A stretch of 64,000 nucleotides of DNA from Flavobacteriaceae bacterium UBA3611. GTDB lineage: Bacteria > Bacteroidota > Bacteroidia > Flavobacteriales > Flavobacteriaceae. The notes under the pieces were generated by a model, which saw nothing but the letters and a program-made list of their open reading frames with translations, was not told the origin of the DNA and did no database searches. Below, one piece after another: positions 47,827 to 57,064 of this stretch; position 1 is the first letter of the stretch, and each line of letters begins with the position of its first letter. Both the position numbers and the translations under genes were made by a program. Location: positions 553,409-617,408 of the forward strand of contig DFLU01000010.1 in NCBI GenBank assembly GCA_002375495.1, given 5' to 3'.

Positions 47827-49260
47827 TTATTTTTCGGTAAAATACGTATCTAAATACGTAAGTCGCTTTTTCAACCAATCTAACATATATTCAAGATGTT
47901 CGGCGTCATGGTTTATATCCCATGCCAGAGCATCCCGCTCGTACATTTTAGTAGAAGCCAGCTTCTGGTACCTCTTTTCAATTCGCATTGCCAAACTTTC
48001 AGACTGAAAGGCTCCTGCTCGCAATTCTTGCCAGCGCTGGTTCATTTTATTTTTCAAATTTTTATTTTCAAGCATCCTATCGAATAGGTTATTGCTCAAA
48101 ATATCATCTGTTGTTGGAATTCTCTTTCCAGCCTGGATGGTACCCAGTACTCCGTCCATATCCCAAGGCACTATAAAATAGGGCGTATCGGTATTGTATT
48201 TAGCTAAGTAGAAATTTTTTCCCAAGTTGTCGGTAGCGCGGATGGTATTGATAAATAAAAAATAATCAACCAAGTTATCTACGTTGAAGTATGTCGGTAA
48301 TTTTTGCTCAAACGCTGAATCATTACTCGACGCAACAAAGGTTATGGCTTCATGCAGATTGTTATAGTGCGCGGTATAATCTTCATAGGGGTATTCCATT
48401 TCCCAACCAGCCCAAGTTGGTAAGGAGTTTTTAAAATCTGGAGCCACTTTAAATGAAGTGCCCGGGTCGTAATACCCCGCTTTAAAAAGCTCTCCTCTTA
48501 CGGTATCGCCTTTAAATTTCTTTAGTTTTAGCAACGAACGCTTTATTTTTTCTGAAAGCAGGTACACTCCCCTATATTCGTTGTTTACAAACAGGTCTAC
48601 ATAAAACCCATCTACCGTTGCACGTGCTTTTGGCTCTTCTTCAGCACACCAAGGCGTGTGGATGTCTTTCCATAGCTTTTGCGAGGTATATGCCCGCAAC
48701 AACAGCGGTTCATTGTACAGACCATCTAAAATCCAATCGTCCTCTTTCCGCAGATCTTTAAAATCGACTTCTTTTTTTCCTTTTGAAACACTATCGGTAT
48801 AAAACTCAATGTTGAATGATTTTTTGGGATAGGTAAGTGATAAATTTCCACGCAGATCCATCCCAATGGTGCTCGTAAAAGTGGTGTCGGCATCGTAATA
48901 TCTAAAATGCCCCAGCACTTTAGGATGCTTGGTGAGCGAGTCTTTTACTTGTATGGCTAAGATTGGCGACTTGGTCACAAACAATTGGTATGTTGTGCCT
49001 TGGCTATTTTTAACTTGGTACCGTTCTGTATTGGTAAGCCCATCTGTGGCCGTTTCAAATTTATATTCTTCTTCTAACTGAAGTGTTGTTAACGATGCCG
49101 TGATGTCATCGATAGCATCAATATTTAAAACAATGATGTTTTTATTGTGGTCAATTTGATAACTATCGGCTTCTGGTTTTAGTATCGGACCTTGCTGACC
49201 GCACGCCATAAATGCCAACGACAGCGCAATTACGAGTAAGAGAGGTTGTGATTTTTTCAT
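47827..49260 (-). CDS. CotH-family kinase-like lipoprotein
   Basis: 477 residues from the ATG at 49260; the frame to 49296 overlaps ung and adds nothing recognisable. Lipoprotein leader (LAFMAC). CotH features: FRYYDADTTFTSTIGMDLRGNLSLTYPKKSFNIEF, DWILDGLYNEPLLLRAY, YVDLFVNNEYRGVYLLSEKIKR, NLVDYFLFINTIRATDNLGKNFYLAKY and PYFIVPWDMDGVLG (catalytic-type Asp residues). CotH proteins are atypical kinases; spore CotH phosphorylates coat proteins, and secreted Bacteroidota versions have unknown targets. It begins 29 bp after ung and is probably cotranscribed. Confidence 0.9.
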   Translation of the reverse strand: MKKSQPLLLVIALSLAFMACGQQGPILKPEADSYQIDHNKNIIVLNIDAIDDITASLTTLQLEEEYKFETATDGLTNTERYQVKNSQGTTYQLFVTKSPILAIQVKDSLTKHPKVLGHFRYYDADTTFTSTIGMDLRGNLSLTYPKKSFNIEFYTDSVSKGKKEVDFKDLRKEDDWILDGLYNEPLLLRAYTSQKLWKDIHTPWCAEEEPKARATVDGFYVDLFVNNEYRGVYLLSEKIKRSLLKLKKFKGDTVRGELFKAGYYDPGTSFKVAPDFKNSLPTWAGWEMEYPYEDYTAHYNNLHEAITFVASSNDSAFEQKLPTYFNVDNLVDYFLFINTIRATDNLGKNFYLAKYNTDTPYFIVPWDMDGVLGTIQAGKRIPTTDDILSNNLFDRMLENKNLKNKMNQRWQELRAGAFQSESLAMRIEKRYQKLASTKMYERDALAWDINHDAEHLEYMLDWLKKRLTYLDTYFTEK

Positions 49261-49289
49261 AGTATGGTATAAATCAAATTTCATTCCGT

Positions 49290-49955
49290 TTACCAAGTTA
49301 TTGGTTGTTTGTTTTGTTGTACTAAATATTCATTGGTTTTACTGAAATGTTTGTTCCCAAACCAATAGCCCCTGTTGGCACTTAGTGGGGATGGGTGACC
49401 ACTGGAAAGTACTAAATGCTTGCTTTCGTCTATTTTACGCCCTTTTTTCTTTGCGTATCCACCCCAAAGTAAGAAAACGAGCCCTGTACGTTCCTTAGAA
49501 AGTGCTTCAATTACAGCATCAGTAAATTGCTCCCACCCTTTATTTTGATGGCTCCCAGCTTGGTGGGCCTGAACTGTAAGGGTCGCATTCAACAGAAGCA
49601 CCCCTTGATTTGCCCAGCGCTCTAAGTTACCGTGTTCGGGTGCTTCGGTTTGCACATCATCGCTTATTTCTCTAAAAATATTTTGAAGCGAGGGTGGTTT
49701 CGGGACCCCATCAGCGACCGAAAAACAAAGTCCGTTTGCTTGTCCGGGACCATGATAAGGATCTTGACCTAGAATCACCACCTTCACATCATGAAAGGGC
49801 GTGTGATCGAATGCAGCAAAAATCTGTTTTCCTGGCGGAAAGCATCTATTGATCTGATATGCATCTTTCACAAACTGAATGAGCTCTCGGAAATAGGGTT
49901 TCTCGAACTCTTGGCTGAGAACAGACTTCCAACTCGCTTCAATTTTTATCTCCAT
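49290..49955 (-). CDS. ung: Uracil-DNA glycosylase, family 1
   Basis: 221 residues. Hallmarks: VVILGQDPYHGPGQANGLCFSV (water-activating Asp), LLLNATLTVQAHQAGSH (uracil-binding Asn), and VLSSGHPSPLSANRGYW (catalytic His/Leu-loop). Excises uracil from DNA to start base-excision repair. Divergent from mutS2 across 98 bp containing a -7 box for the latter. The length and motif order match E. coli Ung. Confidence 0.98.
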   Translation of the reverse strand: MEIKIEASWKSVLSQEFEKPYFRELIQFVKDAYQINRCFPPGKQIFAAFDHTPFHDVKVVILGQDPYHGPGQANGLCFSVADGVPKPPSLQNIFREISDDVQTEAPEHGNLERWANQGVLLLNATLTVQAHQAGSHQNKGWEQFTDAVIEALSKERTGLVFLLWGGYAKKKGRKIDESKHLVLSSGHPSPLSANRGYWFGNKHFSKTNEYLVQQNKQPITW

Positions 49956-49971
49956 TATGCGTACTTTTGTT

Positions 49972-49979
49972 GTAAAATT
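49972..49979 (+). promoter_or_regulatory. -7 box (TACTTTTG) upstream of mutS2
   Basis: Exact TAnnTTTG match 74 bp upstream of the mutS2 ATG, leaving a leader of roughly 65 nt. Confidence 0.55.
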
Positions 49980-50053
49980 AAAGACACTTTGGCTGTTTCC
50001 GAAGCGTTTAAGAAAAAATTGGCTTATAAAACTTCGCAGCTCTTGCGAACACT

Positions 50054-52213
50054 ATGGTAAAGATTCATCATAAAACATTAGAAGATCTAGAATTCCCGAA
50101 AGTATTGGCACAGGTGTCAGAATTTTGTATCACCGAACCCGGTAACAAAATGGTGTTGGGCTTAACCCCTTTTCGCGATACAGCATCCATATTGCCTTCG
50201 CTACAACGGGTAAAAGAATTCACGGCCTCGTTTGGCAGTGATGCACCGATTCCGAACCATGGCTTTGAACCCATTCACAAAGAGTTGCAACTTCTAGAAA
50301 TTGAAAATAGTACGTTGGAAAGTTTCAGCTTTAGAAAGTTGTTATCCCTTTCAGAAACAACCCAGACATTATTAAAATTCTTTAAAAAGTTTGAAGAGTT
50401 CTATGTGCAGTTGCATCTTTTTTCAGAAGAAATTGACTTTACCCCGGCCATTTCAGAAGAAATAAAAAAGATTTTCGATAAATATGGCGAAGTAAAAGAT
50501 GATGCATCCCAAGAACTGGGTGTTATCCGCCGTAGATTACAGGTGGTGAAGTCTCAAATCAACTCGTCGTTCACCAAAGCGTTAAATCGCTATGCAGGTT
50601 CAGATTATTTGGATGAAATTAGAGAAACAGTTGTTGAAAATCGCAGGGTTTTAGCCGTAAAAGCCATGCACCGTAAAAAAATAAAAGGTGCCGTTCTGGG
50701 GCAGTCTAAAACTGGGAGTATTGTCTATATTGAACCCCAAGAAACGTTAGAGTACGCTAACGAACTCAGCAATTTAATTTACGAAGAACGGGAAGAAATC
50801 AAAAAGATTTTGAAGGCGCTTACCGAATTTGTACGACCGTACCAACACCACTTGGCTTCTTATCAGCACTACACCACGCAAATTGATACCATTTATGCAA
50901 AAGCGCGATATTCGGTATCTATAGACGCTGTTTTGCCTAGGCTTACCGAAGACCGTCAAATTACACTGATAGATGCGTACCATCCTTTATTGTTGGTTTC
51001 TAACAAAAAACGTAAAGAAAAAACCTATCCGCAGTCTATAGAATTACATCACGAAAAGCGAATTATTGTGATCTCTGGGCCAAATGCCGGTGGAAAAAGT
51101 ATCACTTTAAAAACGGTAGGCTTGTTACAAGTGATGTTACAGAGCGGACTCCTACTACCGGTAGACCCTAGCAGTGAATTTTTCTTTTTTGATCGTGTGC
51201 TAACCGATATTGGAGATAACCAATCGATTGAAAACCATTTAAGCACTTACAGCTATCGCTTGAAAAAGATGAATCAATTCTTGAAAAAGTGCAACAAAAA
51301 CACGCTTTTTTTAATAGATGAATTCGGAACAGGAAGTGATCCCGAATTAGGCGGTGCTTTGGCAGAGACTTTTTTAGAGGTGTTTTATGAGCGTGAAGCC
51401 TTCGGGATAATTACGACACATTATGCAAATCTGAAATTATTGGCCAATGAGTTGCCGCATGCCGTGAATGCCAATATGCAGTTTGATAGCAAGACCTTGG
51501 CGCCGGTTTACAAACTACAAATGGGCGAAGCGGGTAGTTCGTTTACGTTTGAAGTAGCACAAAAAAATGGCATTCCGTATAGCTTGATAAACAAGTCGAA
51601 GAAAAAGATTGAACGCGGTAAAATTCGGTTCGACAAGACCATTGCTAATTTACAGAAGGAACGCTCAAAACTTCGGAAAACGTCTGAAACGTTAGAAACT
51701 TCCGCAGAAAAAGCACGCCAAGAAAGCAAGCAATTGGAGATGGTGAATGCGAAAGTGCAAGAAAAATTGGAAAGCTACCAAGAGTTGTATGATGCAAACC
51801 AAAAACTGATCACGCTGGGGAGAAGGTTCGACAGCCTGGCCGAAAAATACTTCAACAACAAGCAGAAAAGAGCGTTGTTAGATGAATTGTTCAAGTTGGT
51901 GATGACCGAGAATAGCAAACGTAAAAAATTGAGTCCGAAGAAAAAGAAGGAAGTCAAAAAGAAAAAACACGAAATCAAGCAGGAAGTTGAGCAAAAGGTA
52001 GCTGTAATTCGGAAAGAAAAGAAAAAGGAGAAGGCAGAAAGTAAGAAGGAACCCCCGAAGAAACCACAAGTACCGCTAAAAATTGGTGACAGAGTACGTA
52101 TGATAGACGGCAGGGCGATTGGGACGATTGATACCATTGAAAAGAAAAAGGCAATCGTGAATTACGGTATGTTTACTACGAATGTAAGTTTGGAAGAGCT
52201 GGAAAAAGTATGA
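50054..52213 (+). CDS. mutS2: MutS2-family protein lacking the Smr nuclease domain
   Basis: 719 residues. MutS2 core: N-terminal coiled domain (KTLEDLEFPKVLAQVSEFC), RETVVENRRVLAVKAMHRKKIKG, Walker A SGPNAGGKSITLKTVGL, DIGDNQSIENHLSTYSY, Walker B TLFLIDEFGTGSDP, ITTHYANLK. A long coiled-coil (about 520-600) and a lysine-rich stretch (to about 670) follow, and the end is a KOW-like domain (KIGDRVRMIDGRAIGTIDTI). MutS2 proteins usually end in an 80-residue Smr endonuclease domain; here the protein stops before it. It may act in ribosome-collision rescue or recombination control as an ATPase only. Confidence 0.93.
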   Translation: MVKIHHKTLEDLEFPKVLAQVSEFCITEPGNKMVLGLTPFRDTASILPSLQRVKEFTASFGSDAPIPNHGFEPIHKELQLLEIENSTLESFSFRKLLSLSETTQTLLKFFKKFEEFYVQLHLFSEEIDFTPAISEEIKKIFDKYGEVKDDASQELGVIRRRLQVVKSQINSSFTKALNRYAGSDYLDEIRETVVENRRVLAVKAMHRKKIKGAVLGQSKTGSIVYIEPQETLEYANELSNLIYEEREEIKKILKALTEFVRPYQHHLASYQHYTTQIDTIYAKARYSVSIDAVLPRLTEDRQITLIDAYHPLLLVSNKKRKEKTYPQSIELHHEKRIIVISGPNAGGKSITLKTVGLLQVMLQSGLLLPVDPSSEFFFFDRVLTDIGDNQSIENHLSTYSYRLKKMNQFLKKCNKNTLFLIDEFGTGSDPELGGALAETFLEVFYEREAFGIITTHYANLKLLANELPHAVNANMQFDSKTLAPVYKLQMGEAGSSFTFEVAQKNGIPYSLINKSKKKIERGKIRFDKTIANLQKERSKLRKTSETLETSAEKARQESKQLEMVNAKVQEKLESYQELYDANQKLITLGRRFDSLAEKYFNNKQKRALLDELFKLVMTENSKRKKLSPKKKKEVKKKKHEIKQEVEQKVAVIRKEKKKEKAESKKEPPKKPQVPLKIGDRVRMIDGRAIGTIDTIEKKKAIVNYGMFTTNVSLEELEKV

Positions 52214-52389
52214 ATAATGCTTTGTGTCAAGCAAAGTTTGGGTGGCATGGAGGCTGGAAGCTGGATGTAGGTAGTTTGAAGTTTATTAAAGACTGGTATT
52301 CCTAACACAAAATTAAAATACCCCCCGAACGTTTATATGGCAATCATGGTAGCAACACGAAGCCGAAGTCAAAATTTGATGTGATTTTT

Positions 52390-52797
52390 ATGAACCAACA
52401 GAAACAACATAAAATAATCTTGTTCGATGGCGTTTGCAATCTTTGCAATAATTCGGTGACCTTTGTGATAAAACGTGACACCAAAGATGTGTTTAGATTT
52501 ACGGCCTTACAAGAAGAACCCGGCCAAACGCTCATTAAAAAACACGGAATCGATCCTGCAGAAACCGACTCAATCATTTTAGTTTCAGGAGATAAAGCAT
52601 ATACAAAATCGACTGCCGCACTAAAAATTGCCTGCCATTTGGGGGGTGGGTATCCCCTACTGTATGCTTTTATGATTGTGCCGAAATTTATAAGAAATTG
52701 GGTGTACGACTATGTTGCCAAGAACCGCTACCGTTGGTATGGTAAAAAAGAAAGCTGTATGATTCCCACTCCCGAGCTTCGTTCGAAGTTTTTATAG
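52390..52797 (+). CDS. DCC-family thiol-disulfide oxidoreductase-like protein
   Basis: 135 residues from the ATG at 52390; a GTG at 52381 is the alternative. DUF393 features: IILFDGVCNLCNNSVTFVIKRD with the DxxCxxC motif at the N-terminus, FRFTALQEEPGQTLIKKHG, and a C-terminal NRYRWYGKKESC. The family is thioredoxin-related and membrane-associated through the hydrophobic PLLYAFMIVPKFI segment. Role in redox chemistry is inferred. It stands 177 bp after mutS2; no promoter box recognised in between. Confidence 0.92.
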   Translation: MNQQKQHKIILFDGVCNLCNNSVTFVIKRDTKDVFRFTALQEEPGQTLIKKHGIDPAETDSIILVSGDKAYTKSTAALKIACHLGGGYPLLYAFMIVPKFIRNWVYDYVAKNRYRWYGKKESCMIPTPELRSKFL

Positions 52798-52819
52798 AAA
52801 TTTTGTTATCAATTGTATG

Positions 52820-53806
52820 TTATCGTTCGCCTACAGGCTCGAAATTTTCATAATCAATTACTTTAATAATAAAACCCATTTCATTATAAATGTATCTCGA
52901 ACCTTTTCCATCTATCAATTCTACAGATTCATTCTTCTTTCCATTTTCATCATAACTTTCAATTGTAAGCTTATTATCACTTCTAAGTGCGATTACGCTT
53001 AACGTACCATCTTTATAATATTTTTTGAGCAAATAATCATCTGAATCCTCTTGTGCAGAATTCTCTGTAACCTCTTTCAATACATCTACATCCTCATAAA
53101 AAATAGGCTCAAATCGATTGGTATATGAAAGTAATGCTAATAAATTAATGTCGACATTTGAAGTATAACTAATTCTATTGCTCAAACCTGTAAAAGGTAT
53201 TTTTTGCTTGTCTTCTGGTAACTCGAAACTCCATTGTTCAAATGAATTTAATTTATAGTAGTAGTAACCTTCAGGGAACCATGTAAATTGGATGGTATTT
53301 TCTTTATCCATATGAACTTTATCGGCTTTTGAAACCGTAACAAGATCTACGTATTCTTCTCCATTATTATAAGAAAGATAAAACTTACCATTAACATCTA
53401 CCCCTAAAAAAATGGTCTTAGAAGGGCTTGTTGCTAATAATATTTGTAAGGGCCACTTTTTTTCTTGGGCTACAAAATCATCATCCAGCGTAAAATTGAA
53501 CATAAAAGTAAAAGGTCTGGGTTTAGAAATTTCTGTTAAATCTTCTAACCAAAAATTAGCATCACAATGGTACTTATTAACCAAGGTGAAGGAATTCGAT
53601 TTTTCTTCAAATCTGGCTCCACAGTCTGATTTCACCGGCTTGGTGCCTTTCGTATACATATCATCTGTAGTTATTAGCGTATGAATTTTAGGAGAGTGGT
53701 TTTTAAGCTCTAAATCTAAAAAAGATTGGTAGTATTCTTTTTTTGTAATTTGACCATTGGTAGAAACAAATAAGAGAAGCGCAATAATTGAGAATATATT
53801 TTTCAT
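52820..53806 (-). CDS. Secreted protein of unknown function with terminal MORN-like repeats
   Basis: 328 residues, signal peptide ending near VSTNGQ. Residues about 50-240 are beta-rich, with alternating aromatic strands (PRPFTFMFNFTLDDDF, NTIQFTWFPEGYYYYKLNSFEQWSFEL), suggesting a lectin-like sandwich. The last 70 residues have short YYKDGTLSVIALR, ESYDENGKKNESVELIDG and YIYNEMGFIIKVIDYE units reminiscent of YwqK/MORN repeats. No catalytic motif or known family recognised. Lower GC than neighbours by eye. Isolated gene. Confidence 0.72.
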   Translation of the reverse strand: MKNIFSIIALLLFVSTNGQITKKEYYQSFLDLELKNHSPKIHTLITTDDMYTKGTKPVKSDCGARFEEKSNSFTLVNKYHCDANFWLEDLTEISKPRPFTFMFNFTLDDDFVAQEKKWPLQILLATSPSKTIFLGVDVNGKFYLSYNNGEEYVDLVTVSKADKVHMDKENTIQFTWFPEGYYYYKLNSFEQWSFELPEDKQKIPFTGLSNRISYTSNVDINLLALLSYTNRFEPIFYEDVDVLKEVTENSAQEDSDDYLLKKYYKDGTLSVIALRSDNKLTIESYDENGKKNESVELIDGKGSRYIYNEMGFIIKVIDYENFEPVGER

Positions 53807-53881
53807 AGGAAATTTGTATAGATTTTAGATCTAAGATTTATAAACTTACTTTCTGTAAAGAAATAGAAAAAAGTTATCATG

Positions 53882-53907
53882 ATAAATACCCTCTATAGGG
53901 TATTTAT
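53882..53907 (-). terminator. Hairpin after the ATP-grasp/QEGLA operon
   Basis: ATAAATACCC-TCTATA-GGGTATTTAT, a perfect 10-bp stem starting 7 bp after the stop of the DUF1704 gene. The T-run on the minus strand is interrupted, so terminator strength is uncertain. Confidence 0.55.
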
Positions 53908-53913
53908 TATAGT

Positions 53914-55077
53914 TTACTTTAAATTCTGAAGAATAAAATCGAGCGTTCTATTTGCGTTATTATTAGCGGCAAATGCAAAGTTATGATAGCGATTTTTGGT
54001 AGCCAATCCTTCTTCTTGCCATTTCGTAACAATAGGTGCATGTTCAAACGAAACTTTACCAGCCATAAGCGGTTCTAGTTTTTCTTTTTTATAGAAAGCA
54101 TCATAGACCTGCTTTAACCCCGTGAGGTACATATAATCTTTGGTGAAACCTCCACCGCGATGGGCACGCAGCGAGATATTATAAGCTTCTTCCCTATTCA
54201 GTTTGTATTGGTTGTGAAGCAAATCGAACGTATCACAAAAATTAAATCCTTTGCGCAAACTATCTGCAGCCATTACTCGATACGCCAATTCTTTGAGTCG
54301 GTGAAGGGTTAGGCAACCACTCATGTATTCACTGAAAACCGCCAAACCTTCCTGTGTTTCTGTGTTCTTCGGAAATCCGTTATGGAAGATTTTCAACGAT
54401 TGGTTCATTCCGTTAAAGGTGGTCACCATGTGTACCCCAATTTCATGGTTTGCCAACACCTTTAGTTGGTTGGCGCTAAACCGATGGTTTTTCTTCAATA
54501 AAAGCGTTTGTGTATTGTTCTGCACCATGGCAGCAGCCGAAATCTTGGTAGAAAATTTTATTGTGAATTGAAAATCGTACTTTTTGGTAAATTCTACAAA
54601 GTAATTGGCCGCTTCTTCTGCACTAAAAACCGGAAACATCTCGCTGTCGTATTCTTCATCTTTAAAATGAAGGATAAACTGCGCATTCGCAACATCTTTT
54701 TCGGTAGGTGTTCCAAACGATTTTAGCGCATTGTAATAAAATTTCTGACCTTTCCCAATGGTTTCTATACATTGAATTAGCCCAGAGTAGTCATAAATCA
54801 CATCACGGTAAAAATTTCGGGAAACCTCGTCTTTTATACTATCTATTTGCTGCGAAAACAATTGCTGTTGTAGCTGGTGGGCATCAAAATCGATTTTCCG
54901 ATAGTGGAAAACAGGGTTGATGTTATATTTAGACGAAAAGAACTTACGTTTTTCTGCTTCAATGTTTATCGGATTGATATAATTAAGCAATTCGATCTTC
55001 TGAACTAGATGGTTCAGATTATCATCAATTTTAAACAGGTTGGGATGTTGGTGTATGAGCGCGTCGGCAATTGCCAT
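53914..55077 (-). CDS. QEGLA-motif (DUF1704) putative metallo-carboxypeptidase
   Basis: 387 residues, no leader. DUF1704 motifs: KVLANHEIGVHMVTTFNGMNQ (HExxxH zinc motif), TQEGLAVFSEYMSGCLTLHRL (the QEGLA motif, with Glu as third ligand candidate) and LRAHRGGGFTKDYMYLTGLKQVY. Databases call this family flavohemoglobin-expression-modulating, on thin evidence. It is the bacterial relative of the eukaryotic MATCAP tubulin carboxypeptidases, which use the same HExxxH fold. Third gene of an operon with a GshB-like ATP-grasp ligase and an N-formylglutamate amidohydrolase-like protein, 2 bp after the latter. Peptide or protein C-terminal trimming is the best inference. Confidence 0.88.
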   Translation of the reverse strand: MAIADALIHQHPNLFKIDDNLNHLVQKIELLNYINPINIEAEKRKFFSSKYNINPVFHYRKIDFDAHQLQQQLFSQQIDSIKDEVSRNFYRDVIYDYSGLIQCIETIGKGQKFYYNALKSFGTPTEKDVANAQFILHFKDEEYDSEMFPVFSAEEAANYFVEFTKKYDFQFTIKFSTKISAAAMVQNNTQTLLLKKNHRFSANQLKVLANHEIGVHMVTTFNGMNQSLKIFHNGFPKNTETQEGLAVFSEYMSGCLTLHRLKELAYRVMAADSLRKGFNFCDTFDLLHNQYKLNREEAYNISLRAHRGGGFTKDYMYLTGLKQVYDAFYKKEKLEPLMAGKVSFEHAPIVTKWQEEGLATKNRYHNFAFAANNNANRTLDFILQNLK

Positions 55078-55079
55078 GA

Positions 55080-55910
55080 TTAGTTTTTATAGGTCTTATA
55101 AAATGTAGTCGCATGCGCAGTAAGGCGCTGTTGTAATTGTTGTTCTATAGCTGAAACTACCTCGGGAAATATAATTTCCCTCAATTCATCACAATAGATT
55201 TTTTTGAATTCGGTTGCCAAAACTAAGGTATTTTTAAAGTTCTGGGTGATATATTTTAAGAAATAACCGTTCCCCTGAAAGGTGTCATTTATTTTCGATG
55301 TACTTGCTATGTCGTTCGGCAAATTAAGTTCAGACAACGATTGCCGCCACTCCTCTACCGAAGCACCAAAGCGTTTGTTATCTATATTCGATGTTCCTAG
55401 GTTGATTACAGGTACCTCCCTATCCCATCGTCGCCAATTATAGCTGTGCATGTCGTAAACTACAACCATACCAAATAGTTCTTCCAACTTTGAAATAAGG
55501 GCCTGTACCACGCTATAAAATGCAGCATGCTTTTCCAAGCTTAATTTTTTATGAATTGGATTAAGGGGTTCTTTCCAAAGCTTTTTTCCCCAAGCGTCTT
55601 CATATATAGCATTTTCTGGATCGCGGTTTAGGTCGTATTCGAACCGACTGTCGCAACCTGCGATGACAATAGGATGCGTTTTTACAAATTCTTTGGTACA
55701 CGGATCTTCCTCAAACCATCGTTCGTATTCAGTGTGCAAGCAGTTACTCCATAACTCTTTCCTAAACTGATGTCCGTTGTGTACCGCACCACAGACATAG
55801 TGAACATATTTTTCAATCTTTAGCGTAAACGAGTAGTCTTCGGCCACCGCTTCGAATGGCTCTTCGTTCTGTATTTTTTGTATGATTTCTGAAATGGATA
55901 ATCGTTGCAT
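55080..55910 (-). CDS. N-formylglutamate amidohydrolase-like protein
   Basis: 276 residues, no leader. Family features: YVCGAVHNGHQFRKEL (metal-binding H-N-G-x), an AGCDSRFEYDLNRDPENAIYEDAWG block (R-x-x-x-D-L-N-R, substrate and metal site), VVVYDMHSYNWRRWDREVPVINLGTSNID (D-x-H-S) and a late ATEFKKIYCDE Glu. The fold is shared with zinc carboxypeptidases; characterised members hydrolyse N-formyl-glutamate in histidine degradation. No hut genes are present here, so a different amide or isopeptide is likely. Middle gene of the ATP-grasp/QEGLA operon (2 bp before, 28 bp after the neighbours). Confidence 0.9.
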   Translation of the reverse strand: MQRLSISEIIQKIQNEEPFEAVAEDYSFTLKIEKYVHYVCGAVHNGHQFRKELWSNCLHTEYERWFEEDPCTKEFVKTHPIVIAGCDSRFEYDLNRDPENAIYEDAWGKKLWKEPLNPIHKKLSLEKHAAFYSVVQALISKLEELFGMVVVYDMHSYNWRRWDREVPVINLGTSNIDNKRFGASVEEWRQSLSELNLPNDIASTSKINDTFQGNGYFLKYITQNFKNTLVLATEFKKIYCDELREIIFPEVVSAIEQQLQQRLTAHATTFYKTYKN

Positions 55911-55938
55911 AGCTCGGAAATATTAAAGCAAGTGGCTT

Positions 55939-56967
55939 TTAGGCATCACTTACGTGCTTGCGAAGTTTGGTTCTACGCTCAAAGGCATTTACCCGCTCTT
56001 GGACTTTATCTTCAACAAAATCGATGATTTTTTCCTGCAACCTCGTTTTATACACTTTGTTGATGTAGGTAATCCCGCCTGGCGACATTACGTTCACTTC
56101 AACCAACATACCGCCAATGACATCAATTCCGCAGAAATAGAGACCATCTTTCACCAATTTCGGGCCTATTTTTCGGCAAAGCTCCTTCTCTTGCTTGGTG
56201 AGCGAGTGTTTTTGTACCGAACCACCCGCAGAAACATTGCTTCTGTGGTCTTCTTCTCCCGGTACTCGCGCCATAGCTCCTATAGGTTGCCCATTCAACA
56301 GTAGAATACGCACATCCCCTTTGTCTGCACCTTCAATATAATCTTGTAGGATTACATAATTAGAAGTACCATCCTTGTTATCGATATAGAAATCGAGCAA
56401 CGAATTGATACTTTTCATCGCCCGTTTTTCAATTAAAATCACGCCAGAACCTCCATACCCATTCAATGGCTTGAGAATCATCCGATCTGGACCTTCCTTG
56501 ATGGTTTTCTTTAAATATTCTTTGTTTTTTGTAACGTGGGTCCTTGGGATAAACTCGTTGTTTTCATCTTCAAAAACTGCTGTATACAACTTATTGTTTG
56601 CACGACGTATTCCGTCTAAATCATTTAAAATGAACACATCATCTTTTATACTGTCTAAAAAGTTAAGCATGATCATATCCAGCGGCGGATTGCTACGCAG
56701 TACAATTACATCAAAACCTGCCATGGGTAACATTTCATCATAGAATTCGGCTTTATTATGAAACGAAGTTAGTTTGTTAGGTACTTTTTCCATCCGCTTG
56801 AGACAACGTGAAAATCCAAAAGCAACACTATCGCGTATCGTAAGGTTTGCAGGTGTTGTAATTGCAAGGCCGTGGCCTCTTTTGGCAAATTCTTGAATCA
56901 TCGCTAGGGTTGAATCATTTTCGGGATCCATTTCTTCCCAGGGGTACATTATAAAGCAAACGTTCAT
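55939..56967 (-). CDS. GshB/RimK-like ATP-grasp ligase
   Basis: 342 residues from the ATG at 56967 (VCFIMYPWEEMDPENDSTLAM). GshB-type layout: pre-ATP-grasp domain with DVIVLRSNPPLDMIMLNFLDS (compare RxDPP in GshB), FILNDLDGIRRANNKLY, then ATP-grasp with RMILKPLNGYGGSGVILIEK, ILQDYIEGADKGDVRILLLNGQPIGAMARVP and the Mg-binding LVEVNVMSPGGITYIN. True GshB makes glutathione from gamma-Glu-Cys; no gshA is seen and the gene is fused by operon to a peptidase and an amidohydrolase. Ligation of an amino acid to a peptide or protein is an equally good reading. Confidence 0.88.
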   Translation of the reverse strand: MNVCFIMYPWEEMDPENDSTLAMIQEFAKRGHGLAITTPANLTIRDSVAFGFSRCLKRMEKVPNKLTSFHNKAEFYDEMLPMAGFDVIVLRSNPPLDMIMLNFLDSIKDDVFILNDLDGIRRANNKLYTAVFEDENNEFIPRTHVTKNKEYLKKTIKEGPDRMILKPLNGYGGSGVILIEKRAMKSINSLLDFYIDNKDGTSNYVILQDYIEGADKGDVRILLLNGQPIGAMARVPGEEDHRSNVSAGGSVQKHSLTKQEKELCRKIGPKLVKDGLYFCGIDVIGGMLVEVNVMSPGGITYINKVYKTRLQEKIIDFVEDKVQERVNAFERRTKLRKHVSDA

Positions 56968-57064
56968 CGCACTAATTTTGGTGATATCCAAAAATAGCAT
57001 ACTGAATGGCCACATCAAAGAAATTATAGATAAATATGGCAGTCAACTAAATAAGCTGAAAATG

